From Fasciolopsis buskii (Eukaryota; Platyhelminthes; Trematoda; Plagiorchiida; Fasciolidae), in contig LUCM01006188.1 in the NCBI GenBank assembly GCA_008360955.1, positions 513,139-577,138 of the forward strand: a stretch of 64,000 nucleotides of DNA, in the 5' to 3' direction. Of the stretch, positions 14,001-29,000 are shown piece after piece. Position 1 is the first letter of the stretch. Each line of letters begins with the position of its first letter. Under the pieces are notes generated by a model that was given only the letters and a program-made list of their open reading frames with translations, was not told the DNA's origin and did not search any database. A program made the translations under genes and the position numbers.

Positions 14001-17000
14001 AAAATATACAAATGTAACATGATGCAGCTCGAGCTAGTATTTGAAAGATATCAAAAAGGGGGAAGAGGATAGTGGCTCACTTTGTTCGACAGGTTAAAAC
14101 CTGTATGGCGTCTCCGGCTGGAAGAACGTTCCTCAAGGCCACTAGGTCGGGTCGATGGTGGCAGTTCCATGACAAGTCGTACCGCTTCTAGTTGGATAGT
14201 AGTTTGGTTTGATACGTTAATCATGTTTTCGTATTCCGACGAGGAATAGATCGATGAACGACTTTTTGTCACCCCAATGTTCAAAAGCGGTGTAAGTTCG
14301 ATGCACTGAGCGATTTGACAGGGACAAGAACATAAAAGTGGTAAAGAAGACAGAATGGAAGCGTTGTAGTCGAAAGGGCGTACAGAATAAGTAGTTCAAT
14401 TACTGAAACACGAGCTTTATCACAACAACCGAGTTATTCAATTAAAATATCTCATTTATTAACGCCATGGTTATCAAACTGCACCCTTATACGTACAGAG
14501 CATACTAATTTATTTTCTAGAACACTAGAATGTGCACGTCACTACTTTGTTCTGATGCGCCAATTTCATTGAAATATAAATCAATGTACGGTTTCCTCAC
14601 GTTGATATTCCTTCTGAACACTTCATCGCAAAATTGCCACAAACTTGACGATTAGCTTCGATTTTCACGATAGCAGAACAAAAACGAGTGAACTGGGTAC
14701 AAATATCGAAAAGAATGTAAGCTGCTAGCCAGCGGCCATGTTGAATAAGATGACAACCGACAATCTACCTCAACAACAGTCATCTATTTTTCAGAAGGCT
14801 TTGAATATTGGTAGATCTTAGTGTAGATAAATCCTTCAGCGTGGTTGGGCGTGAGTATCTCCTTGCCTTATTTTACTTTTACCTTGCTTGTCTTGAAATG
14901 CGGCTGCTTTTCGAGTTTTCAAAGTGTGAACGATCTTGTGCCGCTCCAACTTGACAAACGATGAGCACTCATTAGCTAACTAGTTTTGCCGAAATTTGTT
15001 CGTTTGAGAATATTTCGCATCTCAGATCAAGCCATTTGTCGGCCAGACAGGTTTATTCTAATAAGTAACAATGAACAGCAATCGGATGCACTCTGTTTTT
15101 CGTTCATCGCAACGCTCCACTTCCTATCCAGTGTGTTAACTGATTTCCCAAAACCTTACTGCGGAGATTTAGTAAGGTTCCCTTCACGAGTGCCCACACC
15201 GCACAAGAGGTTTGCTCATGAGAACGTAACCGGAGTCTTCGATTCAAAAGTCTGACCCACACGGCAGTGTGGCTTCAATACAGCAAGGGAACTCTGCACA
15301 GAAGCAGGCTTCCCAACACCAACACGCACTCAGCTCGAATCAATGGGCAGCGCGGAGTCATGATGATCCGGCGCGACAACTGACGCAGTGTGAAATTAGT
15401 GGAGATTACCGAGCTGTGATACAATCAACGTGGAGGACTTATTCTTATTTACTAAAAACCGTGAGCAATTCGCACCCCGTAAATATGCACCGATTGTACC
15501 GGTAGAAAATCCCTGTCAGATCCGTATAATGAGTCAGACAACAGCACACACAAACAGATATTCGATCGACTGAATGCTGTTGAAGCGGCGGGTTTCCTTT
15601 TTGGAAGACTGAGATGCTTTCAGCCAGAACAATGTACTTCGTTGCCGTCGGTCAAGCCTATCATGCAAAAAATGAGAAATAGGAAACGTTGGTCAGACCA
15701 ACAAAAATTTAAAACAGATCGATCAATTAAAGTCCAGGAAATGCATGGGCGATTTTTCTGAGTGAGTGGATTTCTGATTCGATTCTGCTTCAATAACAGA
15801 CTGGGTTTCACTAGATTAAAGTATGTACGTGCCATACTTCGTGTTTTCACTCTGCTTAAAAAGACCGACAGGTGCTGTGGAAAGGAGGCCCAGAACGCCA
15901 TCAGGGATTGGTGATAACGGCGAACCTGAGGCTACCAGTACACCAAAACTGCTTATTCGGGCAAAACGGCATAACTCAAGGACTCTTCAGTACTGATTGT
16001 GTGTATCTTAGGTAGTATCTAGAAGACAGAGACAGCGTGTTATGTATGCAAAAAATAACGGTACATAGGAATAATGACTTACAACTTCCGATATTCGTAA
16101 ATCCACCGGGAGTTGATTGTTCACGATCAACTCGACACAAACCGGCTCCTCACAAACCCAGTCGATGGCTACCATGAAATAGAAAAACAGAATGTCCGTT
16201 GATTCAAACAAAGAAACATCCTAAGTTGCATCGTGCCCGATTTTCAGTTCTCTTTACTCCTATATGCGAAGTTAACGTGCTTGTTTGTACTATGTGGACA
16301 TATGAATTTCGACTTACAGTCAATCAGTCACGCATCCCAAAAATGTGCGCAGGTTCACCTTACGCATGCGGGACAGAAGAGCGTTGAAAATCAGCCACCC
16401 TATACTTATTATATTCTCAAAAGCCCACTCAAACTGGAGATTTTCTGAGAACATTCTAATGCAATTCATTAGACCTATAGTGAAGCGACAGAAGCAAAAG
16501 TTAGACTTAAAGGACACAATGGAACAAAATGGTATGGACGAAAAGAAGTTCGAATACAAATCCCACCAACTCTGACCGTGGCATTTTTCCTATTTGGGCA
16601 AGGAAATGTCCAGAAATAACGAGCCCCACAGAACGAAGCATAGAGACGAAAGCTGACACTGAAAGTCGCCACCAAGGGACACATCTATATCCGGCATTAT
16701 GTTCGAATAACTGTTTAATTAATAATTAGGCGGATATCCTAAACCATAAAAAGCGCTCAGATTGGTTACTTTAATTGTGAATGAACCATACAGAACCATA
16801 CACTAGTCTTAGCAATGGTGATACACTGTCTGGTCACACTCACATATTGATGGAGAACCGTGACCGTTTCTTTGAGCAACAACGTGCTTTATGAGTTGAA
16901 TAACACGGCTAGTCTAAATACCTCCCCGCGTGTTCGGGCGATCAGCAATACTGTTTTCAAAAGATAGGTGATTAGTTTTCATAGCTATCTTTCTTCGCGC

Positions 17001-20000
17001 ACTGAATTCAGTCAACTTTCAAGTGGAGTAGTGACGGACGGTGGCAGGGCCCTAACGTGAGACTTGGGGGTTCAAATACCATGGCGCTGAATAGTACCTG
17101 TTTGAAGCTGTAGATGACTGGCTTAGGAGCAGCCACTTACCATCTGCACATGAAATCTCCCCTCTCCTTCTGACTCCTGTTACCGATTTGTTGAAATCGC
17201 ATCTATCAAGATGATAACGGCAAGTCCAAATTGTCATAAAACGCAAAATTATTCATCGGTTATCTGTTCGAAAACCTTCCACTTCGAATACCGAATCATC
17301 ACTCGTGTCAACTGTCAACTAGCAATTCCCCGTCCCACTAGCTCTAGCGAGAGCACTTGAGCCAAGGTGTCAAAAAGTTGGCTTTACTAAGGAAAATTTT
17401 TATTAATGGAGACAAAGAATGTACATCTATGCCACTCACACATCTCAGAGATTTTTCGGATCAACGCCTGGCTCGCTAGTTGGCTTTCAGCCTGGCGTGG
17501 TTAAAGTCGCTTTGTTGTGAAACCAGGACCGCTCACGTTGCCTGCCCTGATGGGAAACTATATTTCGAGTGTTTAAGTAGTAAGTTAAACGGAGCGGAGC
17601 ATCCAACATGCACTACTGACATGTTGCAATAATCGCAAAACCAAAGATGTGCTCTTGGGAACTTCCGTCTGGTTACCTACAGGCTACTTGTTAAAGATAT
17701 ACACCTATGTAAGCGAAAGTAAAAGTACAGATTCACAAATTACGAATGCGCCTGCAGTCTGTAAGCCCCAATACAAATCATCGCATGCTCATTTGCAGGC
17801 AGATGATGTACCGAATGGATGAGATTTGGTGCTTGCGGAATTTACTCAAAAATCAGATGCAGAAAGCCTTAGTCACAGACAAATGCGCAGCCTAAACCTG
17901 ACCGGATTTGTGAGGTGATATCTTAAGCCCCTGTATCGCATCACGAAAGGGTAATCTAAATTCGAATAAGTACCGATTAGATTTGGGAAAATAATACCGC
18001 TCCCTGGGAGTCCCAAAACAAATTTGAAGACCGCTTTCGCTACAAGCCGATAAAATTCCACATTCATCAATGATCAGCTCTCGCTGAGTAGCCTAGCCGA
18101 AATGCACCACCTCAAGCACAGACTTCAGCATTTTTTTCTATCTGAGATGACTCAACACAATCTGATTCTAGCAACTGATGCAAAGTTGGTCATTGGGCCA
18201 CCGTAGACCGCAGCAACGGCAAGTACCGAGTAAAACTTCATTTTGATCTGCTTGACTGATGTCCTATCAACCCTTGCTTTGCCACTGTGACCGTCATTTG
18301 ATACGCGCTTTTCATTTTCGTGTCCGACATCTGGCGCGCAAGCGACAGTCAACTGTAAATTATCTCGAAATTTTGGCCGCAAGAGATTACATCTATCCGA
18401 GAAGAGTTTTGTTATCACAAGTTCACGCCAGTATATTTCTGTTGCCACATGACGGGACGACATGCTGACGACCAGGAAGTAAGGACCCGTGGATACGCGG
18501 TGCTATTTTCTGTTTGTGAGTGCAGTGCGCTATTTTCCTGACCTATTAGAACGACATCCTATTGGGTCAATCAAGTGGCACTTAGAATTAGCTTGCTCTG
18601 TTCAAACAATTTTGTGGTGATTCAGAATCAATGTGAAGCAAGTTCGGTTAATTGTGACATTAGTCAGAATGATATTGACATCAATCCGATACAATGCACA
18701 AAGTGGTAGAGCGCTACCACATGTGACTAGAACGCAACTTTCGAACAGTAGGATCACGTGCTCTCAGTGGCTGTCAGTTTGATTCATCCCGCAGCACAAA
18801 GATTGATCTTATTACGGCGGCTACTCCGTGATGCAGTAACCAGAAGTCAAAAGACACACTTGAAAGGCATGTGAATAACGAGAATTAGAAAACTAGCCGA
18901 GGAAGAGACAAAAGAAGACAGTTGCCAAAATAAATGCACTTTTTGTAATTGAATCAAGAGCAATGAACAGGGAAACAAATAAAATCGAACCTATATAGTC
19001 TTCAAATTAATGAATATGATGTAAAGGCAACCTAGAGCATGAATGGTGGTTCTTTGTTCTGAACAGGCAATCCAGTGTCTTTAGGTCTCCCTCCAACCCT
19101 GTTTCTAGCTGTTTATTTGTGGGCGTTGCGTTTCATTGGACAAACGAGCAAGTGAAATGTATGGTTAAAATAATAACACCGAGTATGTCCATCATTTGTG
19201 ATGTACTTACATGGGATTCGGGTGTCGGAATTGGGATCTTGACCACTTGGGGCGTAGAAAAACGGTCCTGAGGTAGCTTTGGATTCAGTGATTGTTGATA
19301 CAGAAATTTCGCTTGTACTTGGAGGCCTGATTGTTTGGGAAGAAGCTTTGCGCAGTGGAACGGCAGATGCCAAACCTTCTTTGGACAACTCACACGGAGC
19401 CAGATACGAAGTCAACGGAATGAGTTGGATCGATCTGCGCTCAGGAGAAACGCGATGTAAGGACACAGAAACCAGACTAGCGGTATCAGGCAGAATTTTT
19501 CCAAAGGATTTTCATTATTTTAAAAATAAAAAGCGTTTTAAATCGGACGCCTTTGCGTGATTGCTGTAAGAGAGTCAGTATTTGGAATAACCCGATTCCG
19601 CAAGAATTAGTGACTTAAAATGGTAGTGTAATAGGTAGACTGTATCCGGTATTGTGACTCTAGTTACCTAACGGAATTGCGGAAGTGCCCGACAACCGAA
19701 ATATTGAAACAAGGGGACTGGCTCTATTGGTCAGTGATAATCACACGTGAAATAAAGAATTCGGGGAGAAAAGCGAAGCAGGTTGCTTGCCAAAGCCTCG
19801 GTTCAACCGGATTTCCAAAGAAAAACACTCAATCTGATAGTGTGTGGGTGAAGGACAGAAAAAGAAAGATCGGTAAAGAGAGTTAATGTGTAAACAGTAG
19901 CTAATAGTAAGAACCATAGTGACAATTGCGTAGTATTTCATGCAGTGGTGATGTGATATAAAATACTGCGAAATAGTCACTTTGGTAAATGAGTGGAAGT

Positions 20001-23000
20001 TAAAATCTCAGTGAAAATCTTTACCGCTGACACCACCTGGCAAGAGATCAGACAGCAGCACAACCTTTTCGTGAATCATTATCAGAAAGAAGTTGGGTGC
20101 GAGCAATACTGTGCAGCGAATTGATATACAAATAGACTAAATCTCGAATCCGCGAAACCATATTTTCCCCCAGAAACCAGTATACTCACAACTGCTCGTG
20201 TCATGTTTGAAGAAAACTTGAAACCGGGGATACGAGTTTGGAGACCAACAACTGGATCTCATTCGAATTCAGACCGCACGGTGCGTGATTACAATATCCA
20301 AGCAGCTCCACTATATCAACGACAACATTCGTACCGACCCAGGACGCCTAGCTTATGTTCACAACTTCTACGAAACAAACAGACGCCACGCTGGAAACGA
20401 AATGAAGAACATTTTCTTGATCAAACGGATTTCGATGTTGTTAAACAGAATGGGAGAATGGATTCCGGGGTGGGGATAATCAAACTGACGGTTTGCGATT
20501 AGTCACTGTTTTCACAAAGGATATGCTTAGATTACGCAACCGATTGACGGCTTGTGTATCTACTGTGTTCTCACATGTTATCAGTTATTGGGTTACAGGA
20601 TTCCAATCGGTTTGACGACTTTCCGTTCAATAGGCAAATTTGACCTGAGGATACTAAAGTTCATCTTTCCGCGGAAAAACACCCCTATTCTGACTGTTCA
20701 TGATATGTTCAGGGTGAACTGATAAACGACAATGAACGCTGAGCTGCCTCCGTCAAGCGAGATACAACAGCGCTGGTGATGGCCCCCATCTCCATGTGGC
20801 TCGTGTTTTATAAGTTCTTTTGTTGTATGACTAATGTAGGAAGCAACACATGGATCTAAATTGATATACGAACACTGGTGAGATCACTAAAGGACTAAGG
20901 AGGAAGTAAAAGGACGCTGAAAACATTCCGCTTCTCAATTTACAGCTGACTAAAGACCTGGTTTTCCTTTCATTTTTATTCAATGCATCGAGGCAACAAC
21001 CAAAACCGAAGCGCGTTCATGTAGGGTTAATGGTTGTACGAACTGGACTGAATATATATTTTACACAAATGTAGGTACAAAAGTGCCATCGGAATCATGT
21101 AGAATGGTGAAACCAATGAGCGAGAAAGAGAAGAGAAGAATAAATAAGGCGTACAGTTCACTACATATGATAGCTTTTCTATCCTCCACCTCATTGACTA
21201 TCCGTTAGGGACTATGGATACCATCTGGCTGCCCAAATTGAACCGAAACTGGGGGGGGATTCATGTTTCACAATTACTGGCAAGTAGTGTGTAAGACTGA
21301 TATCAATGACTGCCCCTGGGACCGCTAATTTCATGCACAAACGTCAAATCGTCCAGTGAACCTTACACTCTGAAAGCATAAGACTCCAGTTTCGCTCACA
21401 TTCAAGCTCGTCAGTAGTAGCTCCCATAGAGGACGACATCCGGACAAAATTACCCCGGTAGTTTTGATTAGTCTGGGCAGGAGCCGGTGGTGCACTGGAA
21501 ACATACAACCTCTGCAGCTGAAAAGACTGAGTTACTCCCTGGGTGCGCTGGAAGATATGTATCAGTGATGAGCTTTAATGAGAAGGAAACTCGAGTCTGG
21601 TGCTAGATGAGTTTAAGGTTGATCGGATGACTAGACGTTTGTGAGCGGAACTTATAGTCCTAAGGGCAGTCCCCCAAGCATATGTGCTCATCCCGGGCTT
21701 GCGCATTGATCAGGAAATGAGCATATTTCGGCGGCGTTGCAAACGTTATTTAAAAGAACCACCGTTAAGGTCTAGTAGTAAACTTCAGCCAAACTGAGGT
21801 GTGAAAAGTCTAACTAAATCATGATTGGGATCAACCCTGAGCTGGAAAATCGATTTGCCACCTGGATAGTTGGTTTCTAAATCCACTTTTCTTATTTCGT
21901 TCTTTATGAAATACAATGACAAAATGCAAAGGATAACTAACATTGTGGCAAAGGGAGATAAGCCACATACAGACGCGACCCGATAATCAAATCATGTTCC
22001 ATGTAGCCTCATCGAAATCATTAAACCAGCCGTTAGAGTAAAGGTGTCTGGTGCATCTCAAGTTTTCATAAAGTGGAAAGACAGATGAAATGGGGAGTAA
22101 CGGGGAACGGCGCACGTTCATGTAAGTTGACTAAGCGTTAGAAAAACAGCAAGACGTTGATCGAGAGTACGCTGAATTGTCGGTTGATTATCAGCCGCGA
22201 CAAAGAAATATTGTAAATGTTCATGAACTGCACTGCGTTATGGCTCATTCGAGTGGCCAATATATAAAGCTCTCGTCGCCCGTATTTCTCCACTTATTCG
22301 ACAAGGCTCTGGAAGGAAGAGAGTTGAACGGAAATAGATTCAATCCATTCCCTCGGAAAGACATCGTAAGTTACGTTCGGGTGTAAAAAGGCTACTGGTG
22401 CAACCTCGAATAAAATTTTCGGGTGAGATGAGTAGCGTGGTAAACACCAATGATGCTAATGACGGTACTTTTTCGAGGGCTTTCTACGAAACCGCCCAAT
22501 CTTCGAGTAAAAAATGGTTCCATAAAAGCAGAGTGTGGTACTGGTACACCACCAATATTTCAACACCAGCGATTTCAAATATGACCAACTTGGCGCGATC
22601 AACTGACTGTTAGTGTGCTTAAGTAGTCGATAAACTGACAATGAACAGTTTACACAGTGACCAAAATCTATCCAACTTCATCAACAAAAAACTGTGAGAC
22701 CATTATGAAAAATTGAGGATACCAAGCTATTGGTTTGGGGTGGCATGAAAAACGCCAAACATGAGGACTACAAAATAAACACTGTCACCCATGTGGTTAC
22801 CGTACCTGACCAACTGAGACGTTTTGTTCTAGGCATCTTCCAGCTTCAGGCTGTGGGTTCTTTCAATATGAAGTGTAGACCCTTCCAAAATCCGGTCTAC
22901 CTATCCACTGAATTCAGTTAAGCCCACTTCTTGGATCTATTAGCGTGGCTCCGGTGTGCTATGGTTTTGGTCGCAGTCTCACAAAGCTATCGATTGGGGG

Positions 23001-26000
23001 ACGTAAGAATAGTGGCGAGTTTAGAATAAGAAAAACGTTGCACGACGGAAGATTTCAAATGTTAGTGTAATACAAAGCGCAGCACGTGCCGGGGTGAACT
23101 GGCAAATTAAGGTTACCATATTACTTTTCGGTATCTCTCATATCCCATTTCCCAGCCATCATCACCTGCCTCGCCGAACCAAGATTGTTCCTCGGTGGAT
23201 TTGTGTAGTACGTGTCACAACCGAGTAAAGCTGCCTACACTCAATAATTGGCCCAAAGGGTGTAATCCGAGCACCCAACACTAGAGCTGACCTCAGCATT
23301 ATTGGTATAGTTTCGCTAGCATATTCGAGCACCAACGGGAAGACATGGGTATTCAGACATCGATACTCTTCGTTTAACTTTAATTCGCAAGGACCTTGGT
23401 TCCGAGGCGCATAGAAGGACTAGTTTAACTGTAATAGTATACACTCCGCCTACGTCACAGGTAGTCCGAAATGATCAAAACCAAATGGACCTTCTTGATG
23501 CGCGACAGGAATTTTGATAAGCAACCATCCGGAGTACGACGAAATTCTGGGCGGAAAATAATCCGTAGTTTTGCAACCAATATAGGAGTGATTAAAAAAC
23601 AGCGCAGTTACTTAACCGTAGCGATAAACTATCACCGGAGAAGTTTGATTATTTACAGTACAAAAGAACACAAACGTTTAGGAAGTACTCTAAACCAACT
23701 AATCAAAGACGACTGAACAGATTAACTTGAAGAAAGAAATGCAACGGCGGATTTCTACATGAACGTAAAAACTCAATACTTTGCAAACGGGCCAACCACA
23801 GACGTCATTTCAACCCAACGAATGAAAGACGAAAAATGTACTCACGTACTGGATGAAGGGAAGTCGGTGCACGGGAACCTCCACAAGATCGACCAGTTGT
23901 CGAAGTTGTGTGGACTGTACAGATTGCACCGTGTTTTCTCGCTCAACATGAGCCGGACTTGCCCCATTGCTTATCAAAAGTCCTGTATGACGAGCCCATT
24001 GTCGTCGATCGGCATTGCCCGAAGCAAACGTCGTGAAGCAAGGCATTGAGGAAGCTATACTCGGTTGATCCGGACAACGCATCACGGCGAGCCGACACAA
24101 ATCTTCCATACACGTGACACATTTAGTCTCATCTAGTTTGTGCGGCCACGCGTCCAACAAGGAGAATATAAAACTGACAATGTTTGAACCGGATAAATGG
24201 CAGAAGGCAAATAGGATTAGAAAAGCAGAAAAACAAGGTAGACGTCAACAACTAGTTGGATGAATAAAACACATGGATCACGGCAGGTTAGGAGGGTCTT
24301 AAGGCTTAAGTTTCGGAACAAGCACGCAGTGCGATGTGCATCGCACACGTTCATGAACTCTGTGAGAGACAGTGGCTGCGATATGATTACTATGACACAA
24401 CTCCCATGCAGAATACTAGTATATTAGCAAGCGCAGTGTGAAGAAATGAATTAACAGATGCTAGATACTGGTGATCTAGTCATCACCTTCCTCATAAGCA
24501 TCCCTGATAGTCTCGTTGACAAAGGAGAGAAGCTTCCATTGTGGCCACAGCGTTCATGGACGAGCGGGTGGCTCGTCATGGAGTACACAGCGTGTTGCAC
24601 TCTGACTGGGGTGCCGCATTTGAGAGCAGACTGTTAATGGAGGAAGGCCGGAGACAGGAACCCAAAAGACAATCCCGTATCATTCAGAGAGCAACGGGTG
24701 GGTTGAGCGAACTCATCACATTACTAAGTACATTCTGCAATCGTTGATTGAAAGAAACAATGAGAACCGACGGGACAGGTGGGAACCTGCTTGCATGTTC
24801 GCGTCAGCATCCCAAGGTTAAATGTCTATAAAAAGAGTAAATATCCAAGGGGAATCGGGATGGGACCTACATAAGTGAGGAAAATCTAAGAATTCTGCAG
24901 TAGCCAACACATGGAACAAAACCTAACTAAACAAACGCACTCTCTTAATGACAACACGATTACCACTGTTCACGGTTCACCGCCATATCGTCCAGTGCCT
25001 TCAGCCAGCTAGTTGACCGGTCTTTCAGACCCCAACCAACAAGACGTTCGCTCTGCATTTCGTCATCCCACGTTGCCACATCATCTGCTGACCTCCATAT
25101 GGGTTCTTCCATTCTTTGGGAGGAACCCAAAACACGGCACGTAATGTCAGACGAGTGTTCGCCACACGCAACACCTGACCCAACCAGCGTAGTCTACTAA
25201 GCTTCCTAGGCTGGAATAAGGTATTCTGAGAGCCGGCATCCAGTATTAGATTCCTGACCTCTAGGTTAGTCACCCGGTCACTCCATTCAATCATAGCAAT
25301 ACTACGTGGACATTGTTGATCGAAAACCTCTAACCGAAGAACATCTCTCACATGCATACTCCATTTCTCGCAACCGTACAACAGAACTGAGCACACTGTG
25401 GCAAAAACACACACGACCTTCCAGATTCCGCGTAATACCAAGTTAACAAGACAAAGGTTTTAGTCTAGTGTATCCACTGCAGCCTTGGATATACGCATGT
25501 TCATATCTCCTGCCGTGCAACTGTCCTTCGTCGCGCAGCTGCCAGGGTGACTGAAATGGTCCTCAACTGCTCAGAACTACTTTCGTCCAGTCCTGTACAC
25601 TACACTTTGAAGGTGCAAAGTGCATGCCAAACCGAGCTACAGAACCCCACAGTCTATCCAGTTCGCGTTGTGCATGGTCCACAAACTCGAACAGGCACAC
25701 GACGTCATCTGTGTAATATAGATCACATAGCTTTCCTCCATTTCCCAGTTCGATTCCTACATCCCGGAGACCTCCTAAAGCAGCTTCCATCAACTCGTCC
25801 ATGACGAAGTTGAACAAAAAAGGAGAGATAGGACACCCTTGTCGAACGCCACTAGTCGTTTCGAATCAGCTTGATAGTTCGCCGTACACCCTAACACGAC
25901 CATAGGTATACGAGTACAATGTTCGCAACAGGTTCACGAACTTCGTTGGCATACCCTTCCGGTGGAGAGCAATGAATAATGCTGTCCGATCTACTGAGTC

Positions 26001-29000
26001 GAACGCGCCTCTCAAGTCGAGAAAGCCAACGAACGTAGGCCGGCAGTGCGTGTGGCGCGTTTCCAGTGACTGTGGAAGAGTGAATATCTGGTCGATACAA
26101 CCTCGACCTGCACACAAACATCGGCCCGCTGCTCGCGGATCTTATCCTCGCAAATTGATGTCAAACGACACAGCATTATCGAAGTTAAGACCTTAGTAAC
26201 TTGATAGTTGGCAATATCCGGAGATCCGACGCCAATAGAAAAGCTCTGTATAGCTTTGCGTTAATGTCTTCGTGTCCTAAGGAAACGTTCATCCCCACAT
26301 GCCAGTCTCTCGACTGGTACGTTCACAGGTCTCCAAAATACAGTGACAATATGGGCGCTATATCATGTAGTGTTGACGTTCTATGTACCGTTGGGAGTCA
26401 GCTCAGCTAGTGCAACGGCTAAGGCGTTCAACTCACCATCGTTTGTTCCGGGTTTGTGTCCAAGTTCCCGTACGATGGATATGCACTGCTGATGATTCCT
26501 AACAAGGATAAGACAGTGGTTTCATGATTTTTAATGACAACAACGCACAAACTTGTTTGTTTTTTTCTGAATTTAACGGACCTCGATAGTTAACACGGTA
26601 ACTACGTTATTCGACACCATGGGAATGGTACATTGTGCAGGTCATGAAAGTACCGCGATGACTGAAAACAATGGAGCACTTAGAGTTGAAATGAGGTAAG
26701 TCATACGAAAACCAAAATCAGCATTAGGGCCCATGTTGAGAATGAATCTCAAATGGGATACCCTACAGCTATAGGCGATTTTCAGAGAGGAAAATAAAAT
26801 AATCGAGAAGTCATTTAACGGATTTCTAAGGTAATGAGTTGTACATTGAATTAGCACATATTCCTATTATTGCATCCTCTTGGAAGGCAAACCAAGCACA
26901 TCGTTTCAAGTCCGAATAGACCATCGTGTGCTACCATGTGACCAAGTATAACGGATGCGTAAGCACATCGTAGTTAAAACGCATTGACAACAGCGTATCT
27001 ATGGCCACGGGAACTGTAGTCCAATAGTGCAATTCATAAGGGACAATCAAATCCTGATGAGAAGAGAAGTTTTTGAACGACAAGGAACCATCATTTTGAC
27101 AGACAATGAGTTAAATTCAACGGTTTTTGACACTAATGACATCGACTTAGCAACCAGAGATCCTTTCCGGTTTGCCGAAAACCAATACGACAGATGCTTC
27201 CCAGAACTCATCTCATATAATATCACTTTCCTGATCTCTTTTTAGTTTTAATCATTATGTCAACCCGCTATTCAAACGAATCTAAATGATACCTTTGCTA
27301 TCCATTGAGATATCGATGCGAAAGATCATTATGTATCATCAGTAACTTTGAAACGAAAAAAACAGAAGGCAAAAAAGGATATAAATGCAAATTGTTCAGG
27401 AAATTCCGACAACAAAAGGAAGTCAACGAGACTACTGGAGATTCCAAAGCTGTTTTTGTTGTTCCAGCATCGGCATTGATAGAGGTACGATGCACAATGA
27501 GCTCACGGGAAAACCGGATGTCATTGGTTAATTCAAACAGAAAGGTACGCAATGGGGACCGGTACCCGGGACAAACGTCCGAGGCAACTGAAGAAGACCG
27601 GTAAATGTTGACGATGCATCAAAGTCACAAATCAAGCTGATTCTCTTTTCCTGCTCTTAACGGCCCCACCAACAATGTAGAGTGAGTAACTACCGAGCAC
27701 TTTCAAAATACGCCGGGTGGAACCGGTAACGGCGAAAAGAGAACGCGTGACAAACGATCTTGCTCTGAAATAAACAACCAACTTAGACATACAAAAATAT
27801 CCTTCGTCATAGTTATTTTTGAAATTCTTGACTGCGCAGAGAAGCTGAAAAGAAAAATGATAGCTGAATTTCGAGTACCGAGGCAAAACTACATAAAACG
27901 GTTCAAAACGCTTTAGATAACTAGATTTTGATCAAATGAATGTCACTTAAGAAAAATCTTATTAACATACCCGATCAGTCTCAAAGCCTTGTTCCACGGC
28001 AAATACAAAGCATCTTCGAACTGCAAATCCATCTTAAATTGATCAATAATTCGTCCCAAAACTGCGGCTTGTAACCCGGCCCAACCGGTCGGCAAGAAGC
28101 GAACATTATCGGGTATCATTGGGGCGTGAAGGTGATCTCCGGTGCAGCGACTGCCATACACGGAACGTTTGCTTTGCGTTGGTCCACGTGTGGTCGACCC
28201 GGGTAGTATGGATGCTTTGGCCACACGACTGAATTTGGCAGCGTTCAATGAGGACGAGGCACCTGAATACCAGGCCATAATCTGTTCATTCATTACGGGA
28301 TAAACGGCGACTGGCTGCGCGGGACGGCGCAAAACATTGCCCATCATCAGGATCATCGATGGTGGGGCACTGTTTGGGCTAGACGGTAGTCCCATACCAG
28401 AACCAGTGGGTAACAGTGTGAGACTGTCAGGACTGTCTATAGAATTGTTCGGGTCTGTGGATGAGGGGTACAACTGCAACCGAAGACTTTGTAACAGGAA
28501 GTCGAATTCAGGTTCGTTGACTGACTTCAAATTTTGATCCAACGCGTGCCAAGCAATGAAACCGGCTCGACGATTGTAACCCATTGAACGGTAGAGAGAA
28601 ATCAAGGTTCTGAGACGCTTTGGTCTGAGTGCATTCTGCGGACAAGATATATATTCGGGATAGTTATCGGATATTCTACCGAGTGAGTGATATAAGATCA
28701 ACCAAACCATCCACATATGTTGTGGTTTCCGCGTATGGATGTGTTGGTGGACATAAAGTGGATGACCAGATCAAAACACGCGAATTTTAACCTGTCAATG
28801 GAAGCAGTACCAGTCTTATCGCCTTTCCGGATAACAAAAAGATGCCCGCACAACTAATCACGTTAAATAGACCGTCATAAAGTGGCGGAAGAGGCCTGCG
28901 AACTGATTCACCGCGAATAAAAACAACCGATGTGGTGAGGTAGCGAGCCGGGCAACAACGAGTTGCTATCATCACTCGGGTCCACCTTTGAGACTTCAGA

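Larger units (their letters stand above)
24174..27970 (-). other. TRAPPC9 intron F-G (3.8 kb)
   Basis: It holds the truncated RTE relic (24,955-26,201) and SINE copy S1 (26,400-26,555). The remainder (26,556-27,970 and 24,174-24,954) shows no recognised feature. Confidence 0.7.
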
